Positions 26,399 to 34,061 of a stretch of DNA of 64,000 nucleotides are shown here, piece after piece. A program made the position numbers and the translations under genes. Origin of the DNA: Pseudomonas syringae CC1557 (GTDB taxonomy: Bacteria > Pseudomonadota > Gammaproteobacteria > Pseudomonadales > Pseudomonadaceae); assembly GCF_000452705.1 (NCBI RefSeq), contig NZ_CP007014.1, positions 1,798,001-1,862,000 of the forward strand, in the 5' to 3' direction. The notes under the pieces were generated by a model. It saw nothing but the letters and a program-made list of their open reading frames with translations. It was not told the DNA's origin and ran no database searches. Positions within the stretch are counted from its first letter, which is position 1. Each line of letters opens with the position of its first letter.

Positions 26399-26500
26399 TC
26401 AGCCAAACAATCGATTAAGGTTTGGCACGATCAGTAGTAGCGTGGTGGTAAACAGGATGAGTCCTGCCTGACGTACTTTAGAACGTTTGAGTTTGAGCAT
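26399..26500 (-). CDS. 33-residue single-helix mini-protein candidate
   Basis: A 34-codon ORF: a basic start MLKLKRSKVRQAG followed by a hydrophobic helix LILFTTTLLLIV and PNLNRLFG. AAGGCGG lies about 7 bases before the ATG. This basic-then-hydrophobic layout fits a small inner-membrane peptide. It lies 67 bases upstream of the rhodanese-like gene on the same strand and may be its co-transcribed leader. Size alone makes chance possible. Confidence 0.42.
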   Translation of the reverse strand: MLKLKRSKVRQAGLILFTTTLLLIVPNLNRLFG

Positions 26501-26947
26501 GGCTGACCGCCTTTTGTTTTTATTCCTGACGATTTAACGCGCCGTATGTTGCAAATAGATGGCGAGTCATCGATTGCTGACACGATTTAGCATTGAACAG
26601 ACGGGGCCAGTCATCTGACCGCTCCCCCGAGCGCTGAAGGGTTTTTCGTCGCTCTCTCTGTTACAGATATAAACATAGAGCTGACGTGCGCTGGTCCATA
26701 GAACCGTTCGGCATTTAAAATTGCTTTATCTAAACGCCTGGTTATCAATATACCCATGCGTGGGGCTACAGCCCTTTGCTAGACACTTCCTGCGAAATTG
26801 ACTGTTTTGTACCGTTCGTCCGAGTCAGAGTTGTCCTGCATCTTACGCGCGCGCCTTCTGTACGCTCGGCGCTGCTTGATTTAGCAGGGTCTTAAAGGCA
26901 GGCTTCGTAGGTTGGCTTTACCTCATTACTGTTTCAGGTCCTCATTT
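26501..26947. other. 447-bp A+T-richer intergenic region
   Basis: This separates the divergent mini-ORF and the glutamine amidotransferase gene. The part near 26660-26760 (ATTTAAAATTGCTTTATC and nearby) is clearly richer in A+T than flanking DNA and likely holds promoters. I see no coding region or RNA gene. Confidence 0.5.
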
Positions 26948-27679
26948 ATGTCTTTACGCATCTGTATTCTGGAAACCGATAACCTGCGTCCGGAGCTGGT
27001 TGAGCAGTATCAGGGTTACGGACGGATGTTCGAATTGCTGTTTGCGCGTCAGCCAATCCCTACAGAACTGTCGGTATACAACGTGGTGCAGGGCGTTTAC
27101 CCACCTCAGGACGAGCGCTTCGACGCCTATCTGGTTACCGGCAGCAAAGCCGACTCGTTCGGCACCGATCCCTGGATACAAACGTTGAAGGTCTACTTGC
27201 TCGAGCTTTACCAGCGCGGCGAAAAGCTGCTGGGTATCTGCTTTGGCCACCAGTTGCTGGCGTTATTGCTGGGCGGCAAGACCGAACGTGCCACTCAGGG
27301 TTGGGGTGTGGGTATCCATCATTATCAGCTGGGAACCGCCACGCCGTGGATGACCCCGAAGATGGACACGCTGACGTTATTGATCAGCCATCAGGATCAG
27401 GTCACTGCGCTGCCCGAGAACGCCACGGTGATTGCTTCCAGCGAGTTTTGCCCGTACGCGGCTTATCACATCAACCATCAAGTGCTGTGCTTCCAGGGCC
27501 ACCCTGAATTCATTCACGAGTTTTCACGCCGCTTGCTGGACCTTCGTCAGGAAGCACTGGGCGAGCAGATTTACCGGCAGGGCGTCGCCAGCCTTGATCA
27601 TGATCACCACGGGGCCACAGTGGCAGAGTGGATGATGCGCTTTGTGGCGCATCGCTCTACAACCAGCCCGAGCGTTTGA
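26948..27679 (+). CDS. Class I glutamine amidotransferase
   Basis: A 243-residue stand-alone GATase1 (GMP-synthase-like amidotransferase). The nucleophile elbow LGICFGHQLLA (Cys near 100) and the His-Glu pair in CFQGHPEF (near 183) form the usual triad. Such proteins release ammonia from glutamine or hydrolyse gamma-glutamyl bonds, as in PuuD-type enzymes; the acceptor is unknown. ATG 26948 is chosen because the family starts SLRICILETD; the ORF is open 36 bases further upstream. Its last 23 bases overlap the convergent corA gene. Confidence 0.88.
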   Translation: MSLRICILETDNLRPELVEQYQGYGRMFELLFARQPIPTELSVYNVVQGVYPPQDERFDAYLVTGSKADSFGTDPWIQTLKVYLLELYQRGEKLLGICFGHQLLALLLGGKTERATQGWGVGIHHYQLGTATPWMTPKMDTLTLLISHQDQVTALPENATVIASSEFCPYAAYHINHQVLCFQGHPEFIHEFSRRLLDLRQEALGEQIYRQGVASLDHDHHGATVAEWMMRFVAHRSTTSPSV

Positions 27680-28628
27680 AGCTGGCAAACAATGCTCCGC
27701 AGCCACCGAAGATTACGCCGAGCACGATGAAGTAGCCGTAGTGCCAGGTGAGTTCGGGCATGTTTTCGAAGTTCATGCCGTAGATCCCGGCAATTGCAGT
27801 CGGGAACGCCAGAATCGCTGCCCAGCCGGCAAACTTGCGCTGCACGATACTTTGTCGTGACGACTCCAGCAGCAGACCGATTTCGATGGTCTGGCTGGCG
27901 ATGTCACACAGGTTACCGAGGTCTTCCATCTGCCGTTTGACGTGGATCTCGACATCGCGGAAGTACGGCCGCATGTTCTTGTCGATGAACGGAAAACTGA
28001 GTCTCTGCAGCTCCTCGCCCACTTCTACCATCGGCGCCACATAGCGACGCATGCGCAACAGGTCGCGGCGCAGCGCGTGGATGTGCTGGATGTCGGACTC
28101 GCGCAACGCACCGCCGATCACGCTCTGCTCCAGCAGCTCAAGCTCGGCATGAATGGCTTCTGTCACCGGTTGATAATTTTCGGTGACGAAATCCAGCAGG
28201 GCGTACAGCACGAAGTCCTCGCCATGTTCCAGCAGCAGTGGTCTTGCTTCGCAACGCTGACGTACCAGCCCGTAGGACTTGGAGTGCCCATTGCGTGAGG
28301 TAATCACGTAGCCCTTGCCGGCGAAGATATGCGTTTCGATGAACAGCAGCTTGCCGTTATCGCGCACCGGCGCATAGGTCACGATGAACAGCGCATCGCC
28401 GAAGGTTTCCAGCTTCGGACGACTGTGAACCTCCATGGCATCTTCAAGGGCCAGTTCATGCAGGTTGAACTGCTCTTTCAGGCTGGTCAGTTCCTCTGCA
28501 CTGGGTTGCTCCAGCCCGATCCAGACGAAATGGTCAGGCTTGGCGGCCCAGGCAGCACCTTCATCAAGAGTGATGTCCCGGACTTTCTTGCCTTTGCTGT
28601 AAACCGCTGCTGCAACAACTCGACCCAT
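27657..28628 (-). CDS. CorA-family magnesium/cobalt transporter
   Basis: A 323-residue inner-membrane channel. A long N-terminal cytosolic domain (residues 1-260) is followed by two C-terminal membrane helices with the signature IYGMNFENMPEL (GMN near residue 283) between them. The protein forms pentamers that pass Mg2+. I leave the gene symbol blank because Pseudomonas carries several CorA paralogues. It overlaps the end of the convergent amidotransferase gene. Confidence 0.92.
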   Translation of the reverse strand: MGRVVAAAVYSKGKKVRDITLDEGAAWAAKPDHFVWIGLEQPSAEELTSLKEQFNLHELALEDAMEVHSRPKLETFGDALFIVTYAPVRDNGKLLFIETHIFAGKGYVITSRNGHSKSYGLVRQRCEARPLLLEHGEDFVLYALLDFVTENYQPVTEAIHAELELLEQSVIGGALRESDIQHIHALRRDLLRMRRYVAPMVEVGEELQRLSFPFIDKNMRPYFRDVEIHVKRQMEDLGNLCDIASQTIEIGLLLESSRQSIVQRKFAGWAAILAFPTAIAGIYGMNFENMPELTWHYGYFIVLGVIFGGCGALFASFKRSGWL

Positions 28629-28722
28629 GGCGCTATCGCTTCTTCAATATGTCAGTGGCGCAAATGATCATGCGCGGTAGCTGATCAGATTGATCAAATG
28701 CGGATCAGTTCGCGGATAAACG

Positions 28723-28742
28723 AAAGCCCGCACAGGCGGGCT
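28723..28742 (-). terminator. Terminator of the crotonase-like gene
   Basis: AAGCCCGC-ACAG-GCGGGCTT is a perfect 8-bp stem with a 4-base loop, followed on the minus strand by TTCGTTTA. It sits 13 bases after the stop at 28755. Confidence 0.78.
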
Positions 28743-28754
28743 TCGGGTCAAGCG

Positions 28755-29444
28755 TCAAAGCAGGTGCTGTCGATCCTCTTCGATCGCGGCATCCAGTGTA
28801 TCGAGCAATGCTTTTCTGGCCTTGAGCTTGGTTTTCCTGTGCGCGTTCATGTTGATCTTCTTGAACTGCGCCGCGACCGCCAATGCGGTACTTTGCAGCT
28901 CTTCGGCGCTGACCACCTTGTCCAGAAAACCTGCCGCCATTGCCGCTTCGGGATCGAACATTTCGGCGTTGATCACCGAGCGGTTGAACGCTGATTTACG
29001 CAGTCGGTCACGGGCCAGCTCGATACCGGCGTGGTGCATGGTCATGCCGATCTGCACTTCGTTCAGGCCGATGCTGAAGGGGCCCGCCACACCGATTCTG
29101 TAATCTGCAGACAGCAGCAGAAACGCACCTTTGGCGACGGCGTGGCCGGGGCAGGCGACAATGATCGGGAAGGGGTGCGACAGCATGCGTCGTGCCAGCG
29201 TCGAGCCTTTTGCGACCAGGTCAATTGCGGCTTCGGCGCTCGACGTCATGACCTTGAGGTCGTAGCCGCCCGACAGAATGCCCGGCTGACCGGTCAGAAT
29301 AACGATGGCCCGATCTTTTTCGGCCTGATCCAGTGCGGCGTTGAACGCGACAATCACCTCTGGGGAGATGGCATTGACCTTGCCGTTGTTCAGGGTCAGC
29401 GTGGCAACGCCGTCGTCCAGATGGTACGAGACCAGATCACTCAT
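28755..29444 (-). CDS. Crotonase-fold enoyl-CoA hydratase/isomerase family protein
   Basis: A 229-residue protein with the crotonase layout: VATLTLNNGKVNAISPEVI near the start, an oxyanion-hole stretch ILSGGYDLKVM near 60, and GHAVAKGAFLLLSADYRIG near 105. Glu in GLNEVQIGM is placed as a catalytic acid. It acts on acyl-CoA thioesters; which one is not known. At 229 residues it is slightly short of typical enoyl-CoA hydratases (about 260). It is single, with its own terminator. Confidence 0.9.
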   Translation of the reverse strand: MSDLVSYHLDDGVATLTLNNGKVNAISPEVIVAFNAALDQAEKDRAIVILTGQPGILSGGYDLKVMTSSAEAAIDLVAKGSTLARRMLSHPFPIIVACPGHAVAKGAFLLLSADYRIGVAGPFSIGLNEVQIGMTMHHAGIELARDRLRKSAFNRSVINAEMFDPEAAMAAGFLDKVVSAEELQSTALAVAAQFKKINMNAHRKTKLKARKALLDTLDAAIEEDRQHLL

Positions 29445-29569
29445 GACGTGATTCCTTTATTGAAGTAGGCAGACGTTACTCATCCACAAAGATCAGGTAA
29501 AGCGCTGACTGGCCGGTCACTGAATGGCTTGCTGATCAATGGCCGATTCGCCGGTATACAAGGCCCCGG

Positions 29570-29863
29570 TCACGGCTGGATATCGTTGAAACCGCAATAT
29601 TCTTCCCAGTCCATTCCCAGCGCCTCGGCCACCTGGTGATGCGCTTCCAGACGCATGCTCTGCAACTGCTCGGGCGACTCGGCAATCAGTTCCAGCGCCA
29701 GTTCCCATGGCTCAATGCCTTGATCTTCTGCCTCGTCTTCGAAGGCCCATTGCACTTGCTGCTTTTGCTCTTCAGGGCTCAGGCTGCTGATTTCATCCTT
29801 CAGGGTCGGATGCGTCGCGAGGTATTTCGCCAGCGCGGCTTCGTTCCACTCAAGTGCGTTCAT
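29570..29863 (-). CDS. DUF6388-like small acidic protein
   Basis: A 97-residue acidic, helical, soluble protein (AALAKYLATHPTLKDEIS, QWAFEDEAEDQGIEPWELAL, then LEAHHQVAEALGMDWEEY). The PWELAL and MDWEEY blocks match my memory of the Pseudomonas DUF6388 family, whose role is unknown. I take the ATG at 29863, since the frame upstream is not protein-like. It may diverge from the EthD gene across about 160 bp. Confidence 0.65.
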   Translation of the reverse strand: MNALEWNEAALAKYLATHPTLKDEISSLSPEEQKQQVQWAFEDEAEDQGIEPWELALELIAESPEQLQSMRLEAHHQVAEALGMDWEEYCGFNDIQP

Positions 29864-30021
29864 GGCAGGTTCCTCAAACGGGTAGATGGCCGTACGCATC
29901 TCGGTGCGGCCTGAAAAGAACGCGTGATTGTGCGGGAGCAGAGGATTGATGTCAGCACCTGGACAGGTTAATCGCTAGAGTGTCAGAGAATCTGCAGCTA
30001 TCCATTTGAGAGGACATCGAC

Positions 30022-30348
30022 ATGATCAAAGTCAGCGTGCTGTATGCGTATGAAGAGGGCGCACGTTTCGACCACGAGTACTACCGTGACAAGCACTTGC
30101 CGCTGGTGCAGAAACTCATGGGCGAACATTGCAAGGGCTACAGCGTCGATCGTGGCATTGGCGGTGCTGCACCAGGCTCAGACCCGCTGTATATCGCAAT
30201 GTGCCACATCTATTGCGATTCCATCGAAGCCTTCGAGGCTGGCATGGGGCCGCACGCCAAAGAGATTAACGGCGACATCATCAACTACACCGATCTGATA
30301 CCGGAGATACAGATCAGTGAAGTGCGCAAAGAGGTGAGAACGGCGTAA
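30022..30348 (+). CDS. EthD-domain protein
   Basis: A 108-residue ferredoxin-like (dimeric alpha/beta-barrel) protein of the EthD family: KVSVLYAYEEGARFDHEYYR and DKHLPLVQKLMGEHCKGYSV, then IYCDSIEAFEAGM. Such proteins bind small ligands or assist ring-cleaving or ether-degrading enzymes; EthD itself is needed for ETBE breakdown. The function here cannot be specified. GAGAGGAC upstream supports the ATG. It ends 5 bases from the convergent DUF4124 gene. Confidence 0.85.
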   Translation: MIKVSVLYAYEEGARFDHEYYRDKHLPLVQKLMGEHCKGYSVDRGIGGAAPGSDPLYIAMCHIYCDSIEAFEAGMGPHAKEINGDIINYTDLIPEIQISEVRKEVRTA

Positions 30349-30352
30349 CGGT

Positions 30353-30772
30353 TTATCGAGCGGCTTTCTGGCGAGCCGCGTCCTTGTGTGCAGACGTCCC
30401 GCCCGATGGGTCAAAGCACTGACTGTTATAGTTCGGGCTTCTGCATTGGGAAGCGACGCTGGGCGGTGGCGGGCGGTTGCGCTGATAAGCCTTGTAACGT
30501 TCTGTTTCGACCACCGTCACGTGAGCGCGACTGCTGACCTTCAGGTACTCGGTGGCCTTGAGGTTGGTCTTGTGGACATAGTCCAGCGGCTCTCCCTCGC
30601 GCAGAATCAACGGCGGGCCGGGCCGCTGCAGCGTGCTCTGTACGTTGCTGTCGCACGGAATGGACGCAAAGCTCACCTTGCCTTCAGGTGAAGTGCATTT
30701 GAATATTTCGCTGTGTGCTGTACTTGCGCCGAACACTGAGGCCAGCGCCAGCGTTATTGAAAGCCTTTTCAT
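30353..30772 (-). CDS. Exported DUF4124-type protein
   Basis: A 139-residue protein with a signal peptide (MKRLSITLALASVFGASTAHS) and a short N-terminal domain EIFKCTSPEGKVSFASIPCD, which fits DUF4124 (K-C-x8-Y/F-x4-C). The rest is Pro/Arg-rich and probably unstructured, with two more cysteines near the C-terminus. The true start is ATG 30772; a longer frame extends to 30865 but includes no signal peptide at its end. The role is unknown, with cell-envelope location likely. Confidence 0.75.
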   Translation of the reverse strand: MKRLSITLALASVFGASTAHSEIFKCTSPEGKVSFASIPCDSNVQSTLQRPGPPLILREGEPLDYVHKTNLKATEYLKVSSRAHVTVVETERYKAYQRNRPPPPSVASQCRSPNYNSQCFDPSGGTSAHKDAARQKAAR

Positions 30773-30929
30773 GAATCTCTCCCTAGATAGCGCAAGGCTA
30801 TCACCTAGCGTCGAATGCTGCCACATCATGCCTTTGCGCGGGAAATGTCCGTTCGTCAGTCGCATTGCACGGCTGCGCCAGTCAGGTCTCTGACTATCAG
30901 GTTCTGAATTTTTTTAAATGGAGGCGCAT

Positions 30930-31100
30930 ATGACCGGCACCACGCCAGACAGCAAAAACGAGGGCAAGGATAATTTGGGTTTCGACGAAGAGTCGCCGAA
31001 GACCGAGGACCCGCAAGTCGACCCGACCGAGCCTGCCAAGACGCCAGCCACTGAAGGTGGTTCCAAGAACGATTATCCGCCGTACACACCTGACAAGTAA
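30930..31100 (+). CDS. Short disordered acidic protein, 56 residues
   Basis: The ORF encodes a Pro/Thr/Glu/Asp-rich peptide (MTGTTPDSKNEGKDNLGFDE... ending YPPYTPDK) with no predicted structure, signal or membrane helix. GGAGGC at 30920-30925 is a strong ribosome site 5 bases before ATG 30930; ATG 30918 is also in frame but overlaps it. I recognise no family. It lies between convergent and divergent small genes. Confidence 0.55.
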   Translation: MTGTTPDSKNEGKDNLGFDEESPKTEDPQVDPTEPAKTPATEGGSKNDYPPYTPDK

Positions 31101-31156
31101 CGGATCGTTTGCCCCCGGCAAGTGCCGGGGGAATCAAACGCTGTCGCTACACCCCG

Positions 31157-31525
31157 TTATTTATTCGCGTCCAGATATTCCAGCAAATCGTCCATTCGAT
31201 CGTCACTGCCCATCCACCACAGTTTCATCCGGGTGCCGGGCACCACGTCGCTCGGGTCCTTGATATAGGTGCGCAGTTCTTCGCGGTTCCAGACCACTCC
31301 CGAGTTCTTCATTGCATCGGTATAGACGTAGCCTTCTTGTTGCCCGGCACGCTGCCCGACGATGCCATTGAGTTGCGGGCCGAATGCATGACGCGCGGAA
31401 GGGCCGATCTTGTGGCAGCCGGAGCAAAGGCGCGTAAACACCGCTTTCCCGGCCTCTGCATCGCCAGCGCCATAGGCAGTTGGATGTAGCGCCATGAACA
31501 GCGCAAATAAAGCGGTCTTCTTCAT
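31157..31525 (-). CDS. Periplasmic c-type cytochrome
   Basis: A 122-residue class I cytochrome c with a signal peptide (MKKTALFALFMALHPTAYGA). One haem site is visible, CSGCHKIGPSARHAFGP; Met in PGTRMKLWW is the likely sixth ligand. It should carry electrons in the periplasm. It precedes a secreted STN-domain gene's end by 66 bp but the two are on the same strand with the STN gene upstream, so co-transcription is possible. The partner oxidase or dehydrogenase is not identified. Confidence 0.9.
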   Translation of the reverse strand: MKKTALFALFMALHPTAYGAGDAEAGKAVFTRLCSGCHKIGPSARHAFGPQLNGIVGQRAGQQEGYVYTDAMKNSGVVWNREELRTYIKDPSDVVPGTRMKLWWMGSDDRMDDLLEYLDANK

Positions 31526-31590
31526 CGATATCCCAAAGCGGCCAGGCTGCGCAGCCAAAAATCAGCAGATTCTAGCGCATTCACAGGCGA

Positions 31591-32121
31591 TCACTTGTTT
31601 ACAGGTATCTGCTTCGACATCTCATCAAAGTCGCGTTTGTAGCTCGCCATCTCGGCTGCGCTGATAAAGCTCTGTTCAAGTGCCAGTTTTTTCGACCCGG
31701 CTTCGATGGTATCCAGTTGATGCAGGAAGCGCTTTTTCCGCTTGGCTTCAAGCTTTGTCCCGGCGTCATCAATAGACTTGCGAAGCTCCGTCGCTCGCTC
31801 ATGGACGAAATCCTGGCCTCTGCGATCAACCGTCAATCCGTCGTTTTCGACATAGCCTTCCAGGCCGGTTTTTTTCAAGACCAGTACCAGCGCCTGATCA
31901 GGAGTGAACGTGCCCTTGAATTTTTTCACCTTCTTGCTGCTGTCTGCGCCCAGATTCACATTGATCGGGCAGCCAGAACGATGCGCCAGCTGTTGCAGTG
32001 CCTCATCCAGGCGTTGCGTCGGCATGTCATAGGCAACTGGGGTCATCTGGCAGGCGGCATAGGCTTGAGCCCCCGCGAGGCAAGTGACGGCGAGGGTCAG
32101 GCTTCTCAGGACTTTTTTCAT
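31591..32121 (-). CDS. Exported protein with an STN-type domain
   Basis: A 176-residue protein: a signal peptide (MKKVLRSLTLAVTCLAGAQAYA), then a secretin/TonB N-terminal short domain (YDMPTQRLDEALQQLAHRSG ... LVLKKTGLEGYVENDGLTV, about residues 32-95), then a charged helical tail (residues 100-176). STN domains normally cap TonB-dependent signalling receptors or secretins; here there is no barrel. It may be a free regulatory or scaffold form. Start ATG 32121 is chosen for the signal peptide; the ribosome site is weak. Confidence 0.75.
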   Translation of the reverse strand: MKKVLRSLTLAVTCLAGAQAYAACQMTPVAYDMPTQRLDEALQQLAHRSGCPINVNLGADSSKKVKKFKGTFTPDQALVLVLKKTGLEGYVENDGLTVDRRGQDFVHERATELRKSIDDAGTKLEAKRKKRFLHQLDTIEAGSKKLALEQSFISAAEMASYKRDFDEMSKQIPVNK

Positions 32122-32247
32122 GTTGGGAGATTTGTCATCCGGGTGATACGGCTTGGAAACCATTTTTCTGCAGGTTGGATCGGGCTGCAGATTGCCCGAT
32201 ATTTCACTGCCATCGCAAGGGCATGCCCTCAAATCGCAGACAAAGAA

Positions 32248-32274
32248 AAGCCCGCGATGGGGGGTAGCGGGCTT
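32248..32274 (-). terminator. Terminator after the cupin gene
   Basis: AAGCCCGC and GCGGGCTT (8-bp stem, 11-base loop) are followed on the minus strand by TTTCTTTG. It is 88 bases after the stop at 32362. Confidence 0.68.
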
Positions 32275-32361
32275 AAGGTCTTGCTGGGAATTGAGTTAAC
32301 AATAAACCCGCGAACGTGAAAAAAGCGTGAACTGCTCGATACAATATCGAAACAAATTTAA

Positions 32362-32865
32362 TCAAGGCTCACCATCCCAGTAATCGACGTTTTCAGTGAT
32401 CCGCTGATTGGCTGTAAAGGCCCGCGTGCCTTGAATGGAAGCCATTGCCTGATACTTGCCCGAGTCCGGGTATTCACAGATTTCCGGCGACTCCCGGGTG
32501 CTGATCGACAGGTATTTAAGCGGAAACTGCGAGGTGTTGATGATCTGGTGCGGGTATTCCGGCCCGGCCGGGATGAACAGCACATCCCCCGCCTTGATGG
32601 GTAGCATTTCCCCCGCAACCCGCAGGCTGCCTTCACCCTCGACAATCACGAACATTTCTTCCTGGGCATGATGGAAATGGTATGGGCATGAACGCTTGCC
32701 CGGCGCCACGATATCAATCGACGCACCAAGCTTCCTTGCCGCCGTTCCAGTACCCAGCCGCGCAGCTGCGCTTTCATACAACGGCTCGCGAACCTCGTGC
32801 GCCAGTGTCGCATCGTTAAAGTTGCGGATCAGGCGAGAAGCCAGATCATGTGCTCGGTCATTCAT
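32362..32865 (-). CDS. Cupin-domain protein
   Basis: A 167-residue cytosolic cupin. The first motif CPYHFHHAQEEMFVIVEGEG (His-x-His-x4-Glu) and the second motif FIPAGPEYPHQI carry metal ligands, so an Fe/Mn/Zn-dependent activity or a sugar-binding role is possible. The N-terminal 45 residues contain a helical segment. It has a terminator downstream on the same strand and no evident partner gene. Confidence 0.85.
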   Translation of the reverse strand: MNDRAHDLASRLIRNFNDATLAHEVREPLYESAAARLGTGTAARKLGASIDIVAPGKRSCPYHFHHAQEEMFVIVEGEGSLRVAGEMLPIKAGDVLFIPAGPEYPHQIINTSQFPLKYLSISTRESPEICEYPDSGKYQAMASIQGTRAFTANQRITENVDYWDGEP

Positions 32866-33131
32866 AATGATGAGGCCCGGAAGGATTCAAGGGTGGGGAT
32901 GCTGTCTCAGCAGGCTACTTTAGACCATGCATGGACCCTCGGTGACAGCGGGCGAGGGTGTACTAGCGTATTAGTGGCGAATCTTCAACTTGTACGATGA
33001 GTGCGGCTGGCGGGGCGTGCAGACCATATCGAGAATGGTTCTGCAAGCGAATTAGTGCGCCGGAGCGCAATTAATCATCTGTCGGACAGGCAATAGGTGT
33101 ATGGTCGTCGAGTCTACACAGGAGTACCAGC

Positions 33132-33512
33132 ATGGAAAATTTTGGTGAAAGACTGATCGAAGAGCGTCGTAAAAGCGCCCTGAGTCAGAGCGATTTCGCG
33201 ACCATGGGCGGCGTCCGGGCCAATGCCCAGGCTAACTATGAAATGGGCAAGCGTAAACCCAAGCTGGACTACCTGGCCGCCATCGCCAAAGGCGGAGTGG
33301 ATGTTCTTTATATAGTGACGGGTAAGCATGTGCCGATGAGTTCGGCAGGCCTGAATGTCAGGGAAGTTGAAGTTATTCAGGACTACAGGAAGCTCAATGA
33401 TGGCGATCAGCGAGCCTTGGAGCGTATCTCGGCTTCGTTGCCGAAGCATAACAATGTTCCCGCCAGGCCGACGCTGAACCATCAAGTTTCCGAGAATGGA
33501 GCTTTGATCTGA
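33132..33512 (+). CDS. XRE-family helix-turn-helix regulator
   Basis: A 126-residue DNA-binding protein with an N-terminal XRE/Cro-like HTH (GERLIEERRKSALSQSDFA, then RANAQANYEMGKRKPKLDYL) and a C-terminal, partly disordered tail. AGGAGTACCAGC before the ATG is the ribosome site. It stands alone beside tRNA-Ser, with a 14-bp inverted copy of the tRNA end between them. Regulators of this type are common in prophages and integrative elements, so it may be a remnant; no other phage gene is nearby. Confidence 0.82.
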   Translation: MENFGERLIEERRKSALSQSDFATMGGVRANAQANYEMGKRKPKLDYLAAIAKGGVDVLYIVTGKHVPMSSAGLNVREVEVIQDYRKLNDGDQRALERISASLPKHNNVPARPTLNHQVSENGALI

Positions 33513-33540
33513 AGCTTCAGACTATTACGCAATAGATCTT

Positions 33541-33554
33541 GAATCCCTCCTTCA
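33541..33554 (+). repeat. 14-bp inverted copy of the tRNA-Ser 3' region
   Basis: GAATCCCTCCTTCA here is identical to the T-arm/acceptor stretch of the tRNA-Ser gene (33789-33802, minus strand), but in opposite orientation. A 14-bp match this close is unlikely by chance. It may be a trace of an element that used this tRNA, rearranged since. Confidence 0.6.
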
Positions 33555-33731
33555 ATATCCGGCAGTTTGATTTTCCTCAATTCCTGTCATGCAGTGATTA
33601 TCTCGCTTCCCTTCGTTTTGCCTGAATATGGCTCAGCTTGAGTGTGCGCTACGCCCATAAGTTTTCAATGGGCTGGTTTCTGCTGATCCCATATTCGTCC
33701 CATGAGCACTTTTTCAGACCCCAGAAACCAC

Positions 33732-33768
33732 AAAACCCCTGAAATTCTTCAACGAATTCAGGGGTTTT
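33732..33768 (-). terminator. Terminator of the tRNA-Ser gene
   Basis: AAAACCCCTGAA and TTCAGGGGTTTT form a 12-bp stem with a 13-base loop, 15 bases after the tRNA 3' end on the minus strand; the arm itself ends in four T. Confidence 0.8.
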
Positions 33769-33782
33769 ATGTGTTTCAAATA

Positions 33783-33872
33783 TGGCGGTGAAGGAGGGAT
33801 TCGAACCCTCGATACAATTTCTTGTATACACACTTTCCAGGCGTGCTCCTTAAGCCACTCGGACACCTCACC
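33783..33872 (-). tRNA. serX: tRNA-Ser (GGA)
   Basis: A 90-base serine tRNA on the minus strand. The acceptor stem starts GGTGAGG and pairs with CTTCACC before G-CCA; the CCA is encoded. The anticodon loop reads CTGGAAA, so the anticodon is GGA, reading UCC and UCU. A long variable arm (TGTATACAAGAAATTGTA) and GGTTCGAATCC T-loop are typical of tRNA-Ser. A hairpin terminator follows. The 3' end is a common integration site for mobile elements. The symbol serX is by analogy with E. coli. Confidence 0.95.
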
Positions 33873-34000
33873 GTATCTCGGTAACAACGTTGTGTCTGCC
33901 GAGGCGCGCTAATGTAGTCGAAAGCCTTTCCTAACGCAAAACTTTTTTTCAGATTTTTCATGTGGTTAAGCAGATAAACGCTTATTCGCCGGCAAAAGGT

Positions 34001-34026
34001 CCGACCGGGCAGGGCAGCCCGGTCGG
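34001..34026 (-). terminator. Terminator of the SDR gene
   Basis: CCGACCGGGC and GCCCGGTCGG form a 10-bp stem with a 6-base loop; on the minus strand ACCTTTTG follows. It lies 36 bases after the stop at 34062. Confidence 0.7.
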
Positions 34027-34061
34027 GCGCGTGGGGCAGAGGGCCGCTTGCCGTGGGTGAA

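Noticed and set aside
27334..27362. GGAACC-N16-CCCCGAA inside the amidotransferase gene
   Set aside because: One mismatch in the CCAC core and inside a coding region.
33649..33831. 60-codon minus-strand ORF overlapping tRNA-Ser
   Set aside because: It runs through the tRNA and its terminator.
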